Below, piece after piece: positions 1-14,977 of a stretch of DNA of 64,000 bases. A model generated the notes under the pieces. That model was not told the DNA's origin and did not search any database. It saw only the letters and a program-made list of their open reading frames with translations. The DNA comes from Pneumocystis sp. 'macacae'. Taxonomy: Eukaryota > Ascomycota > Pneumocystomycetes > Pneumocystales > Pneumocystaceae. How positions within the stretch are numbered: position 1 is the stretch's first letter; the number at the start of each line of letters is the position of its first letter. The position numbers and the translations under genes were made by a program. The stretch is taken from assembly GCA_018127085.1 (NCBI GenBank), contig CM030734.1, positions 186,001 through 250,000 on the forward strand. Direction: 5' to 3'.

Positions 1-1210
1 CATTTGAAATATTTAGTTATTGATGAAGCAGATCGTTTACTTAGTCAAAGATTTCAAAATTGGGTTGAAATTGTTATGGAAGAAATTGAAAAACCTAAAT
101 CTTATAAGGATTCTAACTATAAATTAGCGACGTATATAATAGTATTTATTTAACAGTACTAACAATATTGTTCTAGGGATTTTCCTGATGCAGTTAATGA
201 TCCTCTTAAATTAATATTTCATGATAATTTTATTGCAGAAAAAAAATCTTGTATCACCCAAAAGTTGATTTTTTCTGCAACATTAACATGTAATCCTGAA
301 AAAATAACAAATTTACGATTACGAAATCCTCAGTTAATTCTTATCGAAAAATCAAGATCCAACTTAAATAATTGTTTATCTAAAAATGAAATCTCTATGG
401 GAAATTACGGTATATTTAAATTTTCTGTTCCTTCTTCTTTAAATGTAAATGAAAACATTAATGTTGTTATATAATAATATTTTAGGAATATGCTATTTTA
501 ATAGAATCAGATGCTAAACCATTATATTTATATTATTTAATGGAAACACATAAAATGAAAAGTGTATTATGTTTTACTAATTCTAATGAATCTGCTTCAC
601 GACTTTTTAAAGTATTGGTTTTCATTCATCAAGATTTTATATTAAAATCATCCAAATTAGCTATAAATAATAATGATACAATAAAAAGCGCACATAATAT
701 AGGTTCATAAAAGATTTCTTTAAGCTATCTTATCACTAATTAATTCAGATGAAACATTTGCTTTATTTACAAATGAAGTTTCTAAAAAAGAAAGAAACAT
801 CGCTTTAGAAAAATTTAAAAATGGTAATATAAAAATGTATATTTTAGAGTTATATGGAATTGAAGCAAATTTAACTATTTTTCAGATTTATATGTTCAGA
901 CCTTATTGCAAGAGGAATTGATTTACCGCAAGTTTCTCATGTTATCAATTATGATCTTCCTCAAACATCAAGACAGTATATCCATCGCGTTGGTCGTACT
1001 GCTAGAGCTGGTAAATCTGGACAAGCATTGACATTATACCAGGAATTCGAATCTAAAAAAATTCGAAAAATATTAAAAAATATAGAACGTGAAAAAGAAA
1101 TCATATATGAAAAAATATCGGCTGCAATTTTTACTAATGAATATATGATAAGTTATAAAATAGCTTTAAACAAATTGAAACAAGATGTTAAAAAGCAATT
1201 GATTACTTAA
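1..1210 (+). CDS. DBP6: DEAD-box ATP-dependent RNA helicase, Dbp6/DDX51 type (5' truncated by window edge)
   Basis: The window opens inside this gene, in frame from base 1. Visible helicase motifs in order: motif II (VIDEADRLL), motif III (FSAT), motif V (ARGIDLPQV) and motif VI ([10 protein letters not shown]). The pairing of VIDEADRLL with a following Q-F-Q-N-W stretch is typical of Dbp6/DDX51 rather than other DEAD-box groups. Introns inferred at 132-176, about 445-485, 703-748 and about 838-885 restore one frame. Dbp6 proteins act in the nucleolus in early 60S ribosomal subunit assembly. Upstream motifs Q, I and Ia lie outside the window. The end is a TAA at 1208-1210 after a Lys-rich tail. 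The family call is strong; the exact paralogue is slightly less certain. Confidence 0.8.
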
Positions 1211-4200
1211 ATAATTATCAAGCGACTACATAGATTTCAAAATAATTAAATTGTATAAAAGATAAAATATCTTAAGAATGACTATCAGTCATTAATGGAT
1301 TTGCTTTGAATATGATATTATTTTTAAAATGTTATATTATAAATGATTCATGAAGTATATATATAATATATATTTTATAAGTTCAGAGAATAAAGGGTTG
1401 AATAATTTCTAAATGATGCTATTAATAACTATTATATTACATTTGTTTTTATTTTTGTTGGTTCAAAAAAATTCTATTTAAAATTATATTTTTATTAATA
1501 TATTTCAGCATAACAAAATTTTTGAAAAATAGTCAATTTTTGGATTTGAAAAATCATTTTTATTGTCATTATAACAAAACTGTTGCTTTTTTATTATAAA
1601 TAATCATTTATATATATGATAGACTTAATATAATTGTTTAATAAAATGAAAAAACTATATACTCAAATTATTTGACTTAGATTTAATAATGGTGATACTC
1701 ATTTCAAATACAGTGAAAATATTTCTTTTTGTGGAATCCTTAGGATTTAAAACTATTAATTATAAAAAATATCAAGTTTATTTAATATTTAAGAAATATT
1801 ATAAAAATAAATTTATTTTATCAATTAAGAAGGAATATATCTGAGGTATCATTTATATAAATTATTTAGAAAAAATTATTAATAATTATTCGAATTATTT
1901 TATTACAATCAATACTGTATTTATTTATATATCTATTATAAACAAACAGTATTTATTTTTAATCAAAATATCAGAACATATAGTTATGAGTAATTCAAGA
2001 ATTTTAAGTAATTTGAAAAAATATTATTAATCAATTCTTTATATTATTTTATTTTATTTTAAAATTATTAGTATAGTTTTTATTTCTAAGTTTTCTTTTT
2101 ATAATTTTAAAAAGAGTAATAGTACCATCAGAATTGTTAAATTTGTTTGTTTTTCAGGATAAAAGTAATAGCTTTTATTACAAAGAATCTATTTAATAAT
2201 ATCTATATATATATTATTTTCATTGTATTTTCAAGAAATATTAAAATTAATATTTTAATTAAATCTTTTTAAAAACGATTTTAAATAGATACTGATTTAC
2301 ATTCCAACAACAGTAAAATTATTTGATACAAAAGTAAATTTTTTAATACACCTATCTATTTTAATTACTTTTATCTCAGTCTTTTAATTATAAATAAAAA
2401 ATATTAAAAAGACCCATATTAATAATATCAAAATAATATCTAAATCTTAATATTATAATAAATAAAATCATTTAGTAATCATTTATTAATATTATAAAAA
2501 GTACATTCTCCACTTTTTTTAAATTTTAAAATTATTAAATTTCTATTTTAAAATATAGATATATGATATCAATTTGACAAAGTAATTATACATTTATAGT
2601 TAACCCAAGATAATTTAATTTTCTAATAAATAATAAACATCAGAGTTTTCTGGAATAAATTATCATTATATGCAAATATATCTAATATATTATTGTATAT
2701 CCAATAATAAAATTATATACGAATACTATTCAAAATATTACTAATCAACTATCAAAAGTTTAATAATTAACTCAATTTAAATATTTTGATAAAATATTAT
2801 TATATTATACCAGTGATTTAAATCTAATATATTTTTTTGGAATATTTATAAATATTATACATATTTTATTAAAAAAAGAATAAATCACACTTTATATACA
2901 TTAACTAGTTTTCATATTCTTTTGTAAATTGATTATGTATTTATAATTTAAATTAGTAAAACATTGTTTTATAAAAGTAAACTATGTTTTAATTACAATT
3001 AGATTTATCTATAAAGATAGAAATAAATTTTTGGTAACAGTTAAAAATTATTTATATTAGTGCACGATTAATTTTTAATTTTTATAATATTATACATACA
3101 CTTATATCCTAATAAAAATTTTGTCTTTATAAAAAAGTCATACCATAAAACAAGTTATACAAAAAATCAATTTATAAATAATTTTATTATAATCAAACCA
3201 AATCTAATATTAACATAGATTTCTACTTTTTATGTTTTAAAATATACTTTTTTCTAGAAAAAAGAGCACAAAACACTTTATACTTAATTTATATATTGCT
3301 TTTAAATGTAAGATATTATCTTCAACTATTTATTTATTAAATAGAGATTTTTTCATTTAACATTAAGAATTATTGTAAAGATTTTATCATTGTATTTTTA
3401 ATTTTAAAATTATTAAATAATAATAAAACATAATTTTTTATATTAAGAATCTAATATTACCAAACTTATATTTTCAATAAATATTTTTTTTCATTTTTAT
3501 TATTTTTAAGAATATGTTAAAAGTCATATTAATAATCACAATTTTGTTATTTTTAATTGATAATCTATTTATGTCCAATAGTATTATTAATAAATTATAT
3601 AACTATATAAAACAATGAAAAAACAAGTTTCTCTAAATATTGTAAACCCATTCTTTTGTATTTTAAAAAAATATATTTAATTAAATATAAAGAACTTATA
3701 AAAACTTTTTAGTTGTATATTAGTAACTTCAGTTAATTTTTTTCTTTTATAAATTTTTAAATTTTAATAATTGAATTTGGATAATTTTAATAATTCAAAT
3801 AACTATTTAAACAGTTTTTTTAAAAATATATGTTTTATTTTCTTTTTTTAATAATCTAGTATCTTAAATTTTCGAATTTTATTAAATCTATTCTTTAAAT
3901 TATTATTAGAATATTTTTTAATTATTTTTAATTATTATACTTAATTCTAATCAAATGGAAAAAAAATCAGTAAAATAAAATCAATGTGTTATAATATTAA
4001 AATAAAAAATTAAAAAATACTTATTTCTAAATATATTTTTTAAATAGAACAATATGACTATTATTAATTCAATAATTTCATTATTTATACTGATTAGAAA
4101 TTTTTCTATTATATTTATAGACATACGTAAATATTAGCAATTTAAATATATAAAAATGTCAGAAATACAAATCATAGACCACTTGAAGTGTCTTCAAAAA

Positions 4201-4432
4201 CACCTAAATATAAATAAAAGAAATATGCTCAAATATGGATTTTTAAATAGCAATCTATAGATGATTCAATTAACAGTTATAAATATATCAAAAACCTAAT
4301 ATTTCAACTATTTTACATATTCAAAAGTTAATATTTATATAAATCAAATAACTAATATTAACTACAAAACATATTAAGGTTCTATTAAAACATTAACAAT
4401 TATACTAACTATTTACATATAATTTTACCTTG
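1211..4432. other. 3.2-kb AT-rich gene desert
   Basis: I see no coding region, tRNA or snRNA signature on either strand. Composition is extreme: the line 2041-2100 has 5 G+C in 60 bases by hand count. It is the longest non-coding stretch in the window. It separates the helicase 3' end from the convergent splicing-factor 3' end, so no promoter is needed here. No clear tandem array is visible, only A/T homopolymer and alternating AT tracts. Confidence 0.6.
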
Positions 4433-6357
4433 TCATAAATTTTTTGTTTTCGGAAACCTTGATTTATTAATATTAATTGCAACTAAATGTAAAACTAAAT
4501 AATACTTACTTTGCAGTATAAACCGCATCAATAAGAAAACTTGCACTAATTGTTCTACCCCCAAACCATCTACCATTCAACCCTTGAATCGCTCTTTCTC
4601 CAGCAACAACATTGTCGAACTTTATATAGACATCACCTGGACTATTTTCTTCAACATGTATGTGCAGAACTTTCCCATATTTATTTTCACATTCTGCTTT
4701 CACATCATCTTCAAGCTCACGAGTCCAATTATCTCCACTTTCTCTGAGAAAAATTAAAAATTTAAATATCAAAATAAAAACATACTCTTGAGGGTTAAAC
4801 ATGTTTTTAAGAAGAACACAACGGCTCGTCATCTGCACACTTGGAGTAGGTTTAGGAGGAGCTAATCCAACGAATTCTTTTCCTTCTTCTCTAGCTAGTT
4901 TTCTCATCAAAGCATCACGCGAAATATTATTGAAAGAAACGCCACCAGCTTCATTATCATCTAAACTAACACTACTAGATCCATCTCTAGGACCACCAAT
5001 ACGTTCTGTACCCCCACGGTTTTTGTTTTCAAATGCAGAGCCTGTAAACCCAGAAAAGCGAGCTAGAACAGAAGACGTACTTTCTGGAGTAAATTTGTCA
5101 TTTCCAAGTCCTACACGAATAGCACGACCTGCTAATTCAAATCCATTCATTTTTTCTAATGCATCTCTAGCCTGCGCTGGATCCCTATATCTTTAAAAAA
5201 CATAAATAAATTTATATCAATCACAATTATGGAGCATACTGAACAAATCCATAACCCCTACTCCTTCCTGTATCCGGTTCTTTTTGTAATTGAACAAATT
5301 CAAGTTCACCAAAAGGCTCAAAAATTTGTCGTAAATCATCTTCAGTTAAATTAAAGTGAATATTTCCAACATAAAGGCGGTGAAATGGAGCATCACACTG
5401 ACGCCCTCCAGAGCTTCTAAAAATCGTCAATCTAAAAAAAATCAAACAATAACTAACAACATAGCTTCTGTCTTTGCTTGACGATTCTTTTCTGCCTCAG
5501 TAAGCTGAACAATGATAGGAATACCCAAAAGTCTTTGTCCCGTCATATTAATGGCTTTATGAACAGATTCCTCATCACGAAACTCTACATAGCCAACACT
5601 GAAAAAAAGATTAAAACAATCATTCCTTGCGATAGCAATATACATACCCTTTAGAACGGCCACTTACACGGTCTTTTACAACCTGTGCATCTCTAACAGG
5701 TCCTACTTTTTCAAAAAAAGCAATTAATTCACGTGTACGTAAACGAGCAGCTAATTGTTGCACAAAAACAGTTCTTCGATCCCTTTCATCTTCAGTCAAC
5801 TTTGGAGACTCTTCTCTAATCATCCCGGATTCAGAATACACACAAAAATGCTTCAAAAGTACCTAATTGGAGGTCTGCTCTCTCGAGATGCAGGAGAACG
5901 ACTCCTTCGATGCTTTTTAGAATCATATTCATCACGTTCATCATCATGAGAACGCCTTCGCCTATCAACATCTCTATGGCGATCCTCTTTATGCCCATGT
6001 CTATCCCTATATTCCTCATGATCATCTCTTCTAGAATATCTTCGAGAACGATCTCTGCTATTCGATTTATTACGACGACTTCTCGAGCGAGATGAATGTC
6101 GAGAAGGTGACCGTCTCCTATATCTGACCCAATGAATTAGCCAATCTTCTCCCACATATTAATCCTATTACGATTCCTTATCCTCTTTTCGTTTGAGATC
6201 TTGACCTCTATTTTTTTCATCATTCCTTCCTTCCCTTTCTTTGTACTACTCATATTTACATACATAAGCCTCATATATATACTTTTAAAGGTACTACCTG
6301 TACATTTTTTTGATAAGGTGCCTCTACTAAAGCTTCAACATCAATGATATCTGACAT
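4433..6357 (-). CDS. RSD1: SR-like splicing factor with three RRMs, RBM39/CAPER/Rsd1 family
   Basis: The start is ATG at 6357 ([16 protein letters not shown]). A first intron and then an Arg/Ser-rich region ([16 protein letters not shown] and more) lead into RRM1 ([10 protein letters not shown]...), RRM2 ([18 protein letters not shown]) and a C-terminal UHM-type RRM ([11 protein letters not shown] ... DVYIKFDN). This order is that of RBM39/Rsd1, a U2AF65-related factor that couples 3' splice site recognition to branch-point proteins. At least seven introns are inferred. An in-frame TAA at 4506-4508 overlaps a strong donor (GTAAGTAT). Splicing 4458-4509 instead continues the protein as FPKTKNL and stops at 4433-4435, which restores the Phe-Pro seen near the end of family members. 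I use that longer model. Confidence 0.85.
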
Positions 6358-6739
6358 AATGTAAAACGCTACTTATTTGACCGTTTTGTCTCTTGTTTTT
6401 TCAAAAAATATTATTTTTAATAGCTGAAATTCCACTTTTCTTATTAGAAATGTACAAAATCCAGCGTAACTCCTCTTAAATTGTTCTTTTTCCAATTTTT
6501 TTATTTGTTGAACGTCTCATCGACGTCTATAATTTGGTCGGAAGAAGAGACTTTTTTCACGTAATACTCAAATTCTAAAACTTAATAATTGTATAAAAAA
6601 TACATAAATAAAAGAAAAATACGGAAAGAAAACAAACTCAAATTCCTAATACAGAGTTATTTCTAAAAATGAGTTTTTCTTAATTTTGAGATATTCTTTT
6701 TTACTATATAGATTTTTTCACTCAATATCGATATTCCCA
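6358..6739. promoter_or_regulatory. Divergent promoter region, RSD1 / carboxypeptidase
   Basis: These 382 bases lie between two divergent start codons and must hold both promoters. AT-rich with T-rich tracts; I see no recognisable motif beyond that. Confidence 0.4.
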
Positions 6740-8794
6740 ATGATCATCAAACGACTCTTGCATATTTTTACTCTTCTTCTTAGCATTTTAACAGTTATTT
6801 CTGCATTAGAATTAATAAAAAGTGATGATTTTGAAAATGAATATGAAATATCTGAAGAAAATAAACAAAAACTGTTAAAAATAGGAATTTTAAAAGAACC
6901 ATCTGATGGATTAACAAGATATACAACGTTAATATTTCATTCAATAGTTTCTTCTCTTTCTGCTTTTACAAATGATGTTTCTGATATTTGGGAATGGGTT
7001 TTAGAGAATTTTCCATCAGTATTTAGTGATAATCCCCCAAGTGTACAGCATGTTGTTGGAGAATATATTAAATCAAAAATGTCTACTTTCGACCAATGGA
7101 CGGTTTTTACACATGCAGCGTTTCCGAAATATCAGCTCCGTGTAAGATCTTTTACTGATATGCGAATTGATTTTGTTAAACAAGTATAAAATTAATACTA
7201 AATGAATCTTGATTTATCTAACAAAACAGCATGCTGGATATATTGATATAGAGGATAAACATTTTTTTTTCTGGTTTTTTGAATCACGTTCAAATCCTTC
7301 TAAAGACCCATTACTTATATGGCTAAATGGTGGACCTGGATGCTCATCTATGTATGGTAAATACATTTTTCTATATTTCTTCAGCTTCAGGTATAATGTT
7401 TTATAAAGGTCTCTTAACTGCAATAGGACCATCAAAATTAGATCGCAAAACAGGTCGACCTTATTATAATCCATATTCATGGAATCAACATTCTTCGATA
7501 CTCTTTTTGGATCAACCTGTGAATGTTGGCTTTTCATATTCTGATAATCCTGTAAAGACAAGCTTTGCTGCATCTGGTGACTTTTATGCATTTCTTATTA
7601 TGTTTCTTTCAAAATTTCCTCAGTATTCTAATCTAGATGTTCATCTAGCGGGAGAAAGTTATGCAGGACATTATATTCCACTTTTTGCATCAGTAATTTC
7701 GATGAATCAAGATGAATCTGATGAAGATCTTTATGAAATTGAAATTAAGCAGAATGAATCAAAGGAAGCTCTTTATAAAACTGAAAATGAACAAAATAAA
7801 GAGGAAGCTCTTTATAAAGCTAAAAACGAACAAAATGCAGTAACCATTAATCTTCGATCAATTATTATAGGTAAGATTTATCATATAATTGCTTTAAAAT
7901 AATTTCTATAGGAAATGGACTTGTTGATCCTCCTAATCAATTTCCATATTATCATTATATGGGATGCAATGGCAGCTATGGTCGTGTATTACCTAAAGAG
8001 GTTTGCAGTAAAATGCTAACAAAATATCCCGAATGTCGTCGTTATGTGAAACTTTGTACTGAATTTCAATGCCCTTGTGTATGCAAAGTAGCATATGATT
8101 CTTGCGTTGACATACTTTTAAGGCCATATGTTGATGTAAATAAAAAAGTGTTTTAAAAATCTAATTAACTTGATTTTAGCATAGCATAGATATCTATGAT
8201 ATTCGTAACCGTTGTAAAGATGATTGCACTTCAGAAATAACTAAAGTTGTTGAAAATTTTATGAACACACCAAGTAACAAACAATTATTTAATGCTACCA
8301 AAAATTTTACTGGATGCAATATGACCGTGTATACTCTTTTTCATGACACGGGAGAATTAATGGAGTCTGTTGTTACTTATATCGAAGAATTATTGAGCGT
8401 AGGGATTAAAGTATTGATTTTTGCTGGTGATGCTGACGTTATATGGTATAATTTGAATAATAATTTTTTTACTTACTAGTTTAGTAATTGGTATGGAACT
8501 CATTCATGGGTACATAAGTTAGATTGGGAAGGTTCTTCTTATTTCAATGAAAATAGATATAAACCCTGGACTCTTGCGAGAAAAATAGGAAAAAAACCAG
8601 CAGGGACATTAGTTGGAGAAAAAAAAACATGTAAGCTTTAAATATCATTTGGTATAACTAATGAACATCTAAAAGATAATGGTTTAACTTTACTTCGAGT
8701 ATATAATGCGGGGCATGTTACTCCTATGGATCAACCGGAAGCTAGCTATGATATGTATATGAGATGGATTCATAAAAAATATGAATTTAATTAA
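6740..8794 (+). CDS. PRC1: Serine carboxypeptidase, carboxypeptidase Y type (peptidase S10)
   Basis: ATG at 6740 begins a signal peptide ([22 protein letters not shown]); an in-frame ATG at 6686 would put 18 polar/aromatic residues before it and is less likely. A propeptide-like region follows. The mature enzyme shows [14 protein letters not shown] (oxyanion region), GESYAGHY with the catalytic Ser, [11 protein letters not shown] with the catalytic Asp and [13 protein letters not shown] with the catalytic His. All three triad residues are present. Such enzymes trim C-terminal residues in the vacuole, although secreted and wall-bound forms exist. About six short introns are inferred. Unusual: an acidic insert with two near-copies of [11 protein letters not shown] sits shortly after the Ser motif. 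Confidence 0.9.
7732..7842 (+). repeat. Imperfect coding repeat in the carboxypeptidase insert
   Basis: Two adjacent copies encode [12 protein letters not shown] and [11 protein letters not shown], preceded by a weaker related unit ([13 protein letters not shown]). The insert is hydrophilic and charged and interrupts the conserved S10 fold, so it is probably a surface loop. Confidence 0.7.
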
Positions 8795-9627
8795 ATTAAA
8801 CGCATTCTTAATAGCTTATTTTTTTATGATAACTACAATGGTTTATGGTTTTATTTAGATTATTGTACATCAAAATATATGACTATTGTCGTTTTTAGCA
8901 TTATTAAAATAATTTTGAAAATTATAATTATTTCTTCAAATACAGCTATACATTTTAAATAAAATGCATTATTAGATAATTATCGATAATTTTATATTTT
9001 TATTAAATAATTTAATGGTTTTTTTCGTAAAAATATTACTTATTTATAAGATTTTAGAAATATTATAAGTCTAAGTTTTTTTAGTAGAAAATACTATAAA
9101 AAATAGTAAAATCTAGCATAAAAAATTTAATTAGATTATATTAAAAAATAAGTTTTAAAAATTATTATTAAAATATAAAAGCGATCAGTGTTTTTAAAAG
9201 ATATCAACGAATAATATGAACTTTAAACAAATAAATTTTAAATACTATAGTTATTATAAAATAATATTTCTAAATATTTACTTTTAAACTGTAAGTGAAA
9301 ATTAAATTTTTTATAAATTAGAAAATACGTTAATTAATAATGAATTTTGTTTTTTTCATATAACGAAAAAAATTAATTATTTTACAATAAATTTGCACTT
9401 ATTAAGCATACTACAATAAAATTATTGTACATAGAATACTAAGATATTTTACCTTTTATTTTAAAAAATTCTTATGTTATAAGTCTATATTTTTAAATCA
9501 ATTTTAAATATACATAGATTAACATAATCTTGAAATATTAATATTATAATACATAAAATGCTAAAATATATAACCACAGTACCAAGAAAAAAACAAATAT
9601 ATATACTTAATAAAGATATTGAAACAT
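8795..9627. other. AT-rich intergenic region
   Basis: Convergent gap between the carboxypeptidase and SDO1 3' ends. No coding or RNA signal seen. Confidence 0.5.
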
Positions 9628-10698
9628 TCACTCTTCTATTATTTCCTTTAAATCTAAAACTTCAATATAACCTTTATCTTTAGTTTCTTGGCGAATAAAA
9701 TCTATAATACGTTTATAATCTCCAGGATCAATACATGCGATCTAAAAATATAAACTATTAAATATAGAACAAAAAAATACTACCACTTGAAATTCACCAT
9801 CCCAATCTTCATTTATTATGTTAATAGTTAACTGTTGGAGCTTTTCTTTCAATTTTTTGGCTATGCTTAATGGAGATACAATACGAACACGCATCCTCGT
9901 ACGCTCAATAGGAATAATATTCCTATCTTTTAAATGCTTAATTACATCCAATGCCTTAAATTATTACTAAATTAACGGAAAAAATAAACAAGATTACCTG
10001 AGATTTAACATTTTTATTTAAATTTACACTAAACCCCAAATCCTTAAGTGCTTTTTCAATCATAGATGCCGTATACGCTCTTTTTGTTACTGGATTAACA
10101 CACATGTCTACAATCGTCCGAACAATGTCTTTATATGTATTCTCAATCTGATGAGACCGTTCTTTTTCCCCAACCTGAATATCTCCCTTCTTAAGAATCT
10201 AAAATTATTCATACAAATTTCAAAAAATTAAACAAAAATGATTATTACTTCTTGTAAAATAATATTCATATCATTTGTTTGGAAGACTTGCTTAAGATCC
10301 TCCATACAGGCAACTTTTCCCTTAGAAACATTTGTAAAAACATTACTTATTTGAAGAACTTCGTCAATATCTGTCTCACTGATATTCTTTTCATTTAACA
10401 TTCAATAAATATTATCAATCAAGCTTACACTCCATTACGCCATTCTAATATCTTATTTTTATAACAAGCTACTTCAAAACTCAAAATGTAAGCAGTTATA
10501 CTAGCAAATTATTCTTATTTTTACCGTTTTCCACCTTTTTTCAATCGAACAACAGATACATTAGTTAATCTAATTTTATCTTAGATCAACTACAAAAAAA
10601 GATAAAAAAAATAACTTAATTAAATTAGACGGCTATACCTGTTAATAATTATGTTATTTTTTCTGAAAACTCTTATATACCTGATTAATGACAACCAT
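9628..10698 (-). CDS. SDO1: Ribosome maturation protein SBDS/Sdo1
   Basis: Spliced by eye, the N-terminus reads MVVINQPSNLIKLTNVSV and continues VRLKKGGKR-FEVACYKNK, a close match to the SBDS N-terminal domain. Downstream come the helical middle domain (RTIVDMCVNP) and the C-terminal domain (IPIERTRMRVRI). Sdo1 works with the GTPase Efl1 to release Tif6 from nascent 60S subunits. The first exon is ATG at 10698 plus five codons. Intron 10633-10680 is followed by a 17-nt exon at 10616-10632, then intron 10570-10615. The stop is TGA at 9628-9630. Length is close to the usual 250 residues. Confidence 0.9.
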
Positions 10699-10920
10699 TT
10701 TTTAATACATGTATAGAATTTTTCGGACGTTAGATGTTTCGGAACCAACCAAAAAGCAGAGTGTTCTATATAGTAAAAAAGTAAAGGAAAATACAGAGTA
10801 TTATACACTCTTATTACCTTTACGAATATATATTCCTTTTTTTAGTTTTTTGAAGTTTTTTAGCAAAAAAAACAGTTAAAAATGGCAGGATTACCATTGT
10901 AAAACGATTCTAAAACAAAT

Positions 10921-12970
<2,050 letters not shown>

Positions 12971-13491
12971 TAATTTTTATAAAAAACCATATCTATTCAA
13001 TATGACTTCCTATTGAGGTTATAAGTAAAAATATCTGGTTAATACATTATAAAACTAATATTGCTTAAACGTAACTGTATTTTTTTGATCTACTAATTCT
13101 ATAACCTTTAAAAGACATTATGTTAAGTCTTTTTAATTAATATTGAGTAAAAATATACGGAAATGTGCTAGATCTATTATATAAAAATATGAATCTAATA
13201 AAATAATATAAATGCATTTAGTTTAATTTATAAAAAGGAATTGTATCTAGCTTGATCTCATCAAAATTATGAATATATTTTTTCTATTAATAATCTTTAT
13301 ATATTTATAATAGTTATGTATTTTTTTTTTTAGCAACCCAAAACTATAATATTAGTAAATTAATTGTTTGGAATATTAATATACTTCTGTTTCGTATATA
13401 TTTTTTAACATAGAACAAGGATTTCCAATATATGTAGTATTAATTGTTTTCCTTTTCTATAAAATGTAAAAAATATAAAAATAACTAAAAT
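12971..13491. other. AT-rich intergenic region
   Basis: Convergent gap between PAP1 and the methyltransferase-like gene. Nothing recognisable. Confidence 0.5.
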
Positions 13492-14614
13492 TCATACTTC
13501 TATTTCAAATCCAAGATTTTTTATCAATTGAATTAGAGTCTCAAGGGTTAACTCAATACTACAATTAAAACTTTTATCCTTGAGTGATTTTTCTGTATAT
13601 GTATTATCTTCATAATGCCAAAGAAGAGGCCCTAAATTTATCCAAAGTCCTCCTAATTTTAAAGAATACCATATAGTTCTGATATAAGAGATAACATTTG
13701 GTGATGTATCTATAAAGAAACAAGTAGCAATTACATCAAAAAAAGATTCCATATCACTTTGGGAATAAACTTCAGTAAATTCACCCATTGATGTGGAAAA
13801 ACTAGAACCAGAAGAAATAATAGATCTTGGGTTGATATCAGGAATAGAACATTTATAAAGTAAATCTTTATTTGATCGATGGTTTGAAAAAGTATGAATA
13901 AAAGGAAATAAAAAATAGTCATTACTAGATTTTAAACAATTCAAGACAAAGAAAGATGAAATAAGCATAAAATAGGAAAACTCATTACCTTGCACAGAAA
14001 ATCCTATCATAAAATTAAATTTTAAGTTAAAATAAAAATAATACCTTTGAGTGCTATATCAAAAGGAAGTCTACCTAAACCTGCACCCGGAACTAAGACA
14101 TTTATTTTATTTCTAAGATAATATATCAATTTTAATATATATGTATACTTTTACCTTTTATTTATCGGTACATCCATAAATTTCAATTCAATTTCATCAA
14201 TAATGGGTTTATACGACATATTTCGTTCAAGCATGCCATCTTTACTCCAGTCACGCCAAAATTGTTTCATCGTTGTTAATACTTTATCAATATATCTTGT
14301 CATATATTAATAGTTATAACAATATATCCATAGACAAACCCTGGTCTAAGGGGACGTGGCAGTGTATATTTTTTCCCAGGAAGAAATTGATTTCTTCCGA
14401 ATTTCTCTATATCATTGGCAAGTCTACAATTAATTATTACAGCTTCTTCTAATTGATCCAAATTATTAGTAAAGTCAACCAACAGCACCTGATCCTCTTT
14501 TCCAAGTGACTTTAACCCATGTCGACACATATTAATCTTTAGATTCATAATTTCTCCATATCTTCGAAATGCCTCAAGAGTATCTGCAATAACCCCTTCT
14601 TCATCCTCATCCAT
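13492..14614 (-). CDS. N2227-like S-adenosylmethionine methyltransferase (carnosine N-methyltransferase family)
   Basis: ATG at 14614 (MDEDEEGVIADTLEAFRRYGE). The conserved block reads VPGAGLGRLPFDIAL (SAM-binding glycine loop, spanning an intron) followed by GFSVQGNEFSYFMLISSFFVLN. Towards the C-terminus are the motifs VIATCFFIDTSPNVISYI and LGGLWINLGPLLWHYED. These are hallmarks of the N2227 domain found in yeast YNL092W and human CARNMT1, which methylate His in carnosine or peptides. The physiological substrate in this fungus is unknown to me. Three introns are inferred; the stop is at 13492-13494. Confidence 0.85.
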
Positions 14615-14977
14615 TCTTCAAGAACAAATATAAGCACTTCTTTTCAAATATTTATGGTATAACAATATATATAAACAATTCCAGGCTTTTTCTTTCAACA
14701 ATTTATTGTTTTTGTATTTAAAAGATAAAGTATTTCAATCAGTTAGAAAGAAAAAAAACACATTCAAATTATTGAAACAACATATATCTGAAAAATAATA
14801 AAAAAATGAGCATATTGCTAATACGTTGTTTTCTTTTTGCTTAATCCTTAATTTTTCATTTAATTATTTTATTAAATATTTAACGTTATCAGTGCGACTG
14901 TCTTTTAACTTTTTTAAAAAACCAAAAAATAATACAAAACATAAAAAATAGACAAATACTACTCAATAGCAATCGAA
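14615..14977. promoter_or_regulatory. Divergent promoter region, methyltransferase-like gene / RPS18
   Basis: 363 AT-rich bases between divergent starts. No HomolD- or HomolE-like ribosomal protein box was recognised by eye. Confidence 0.35.
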
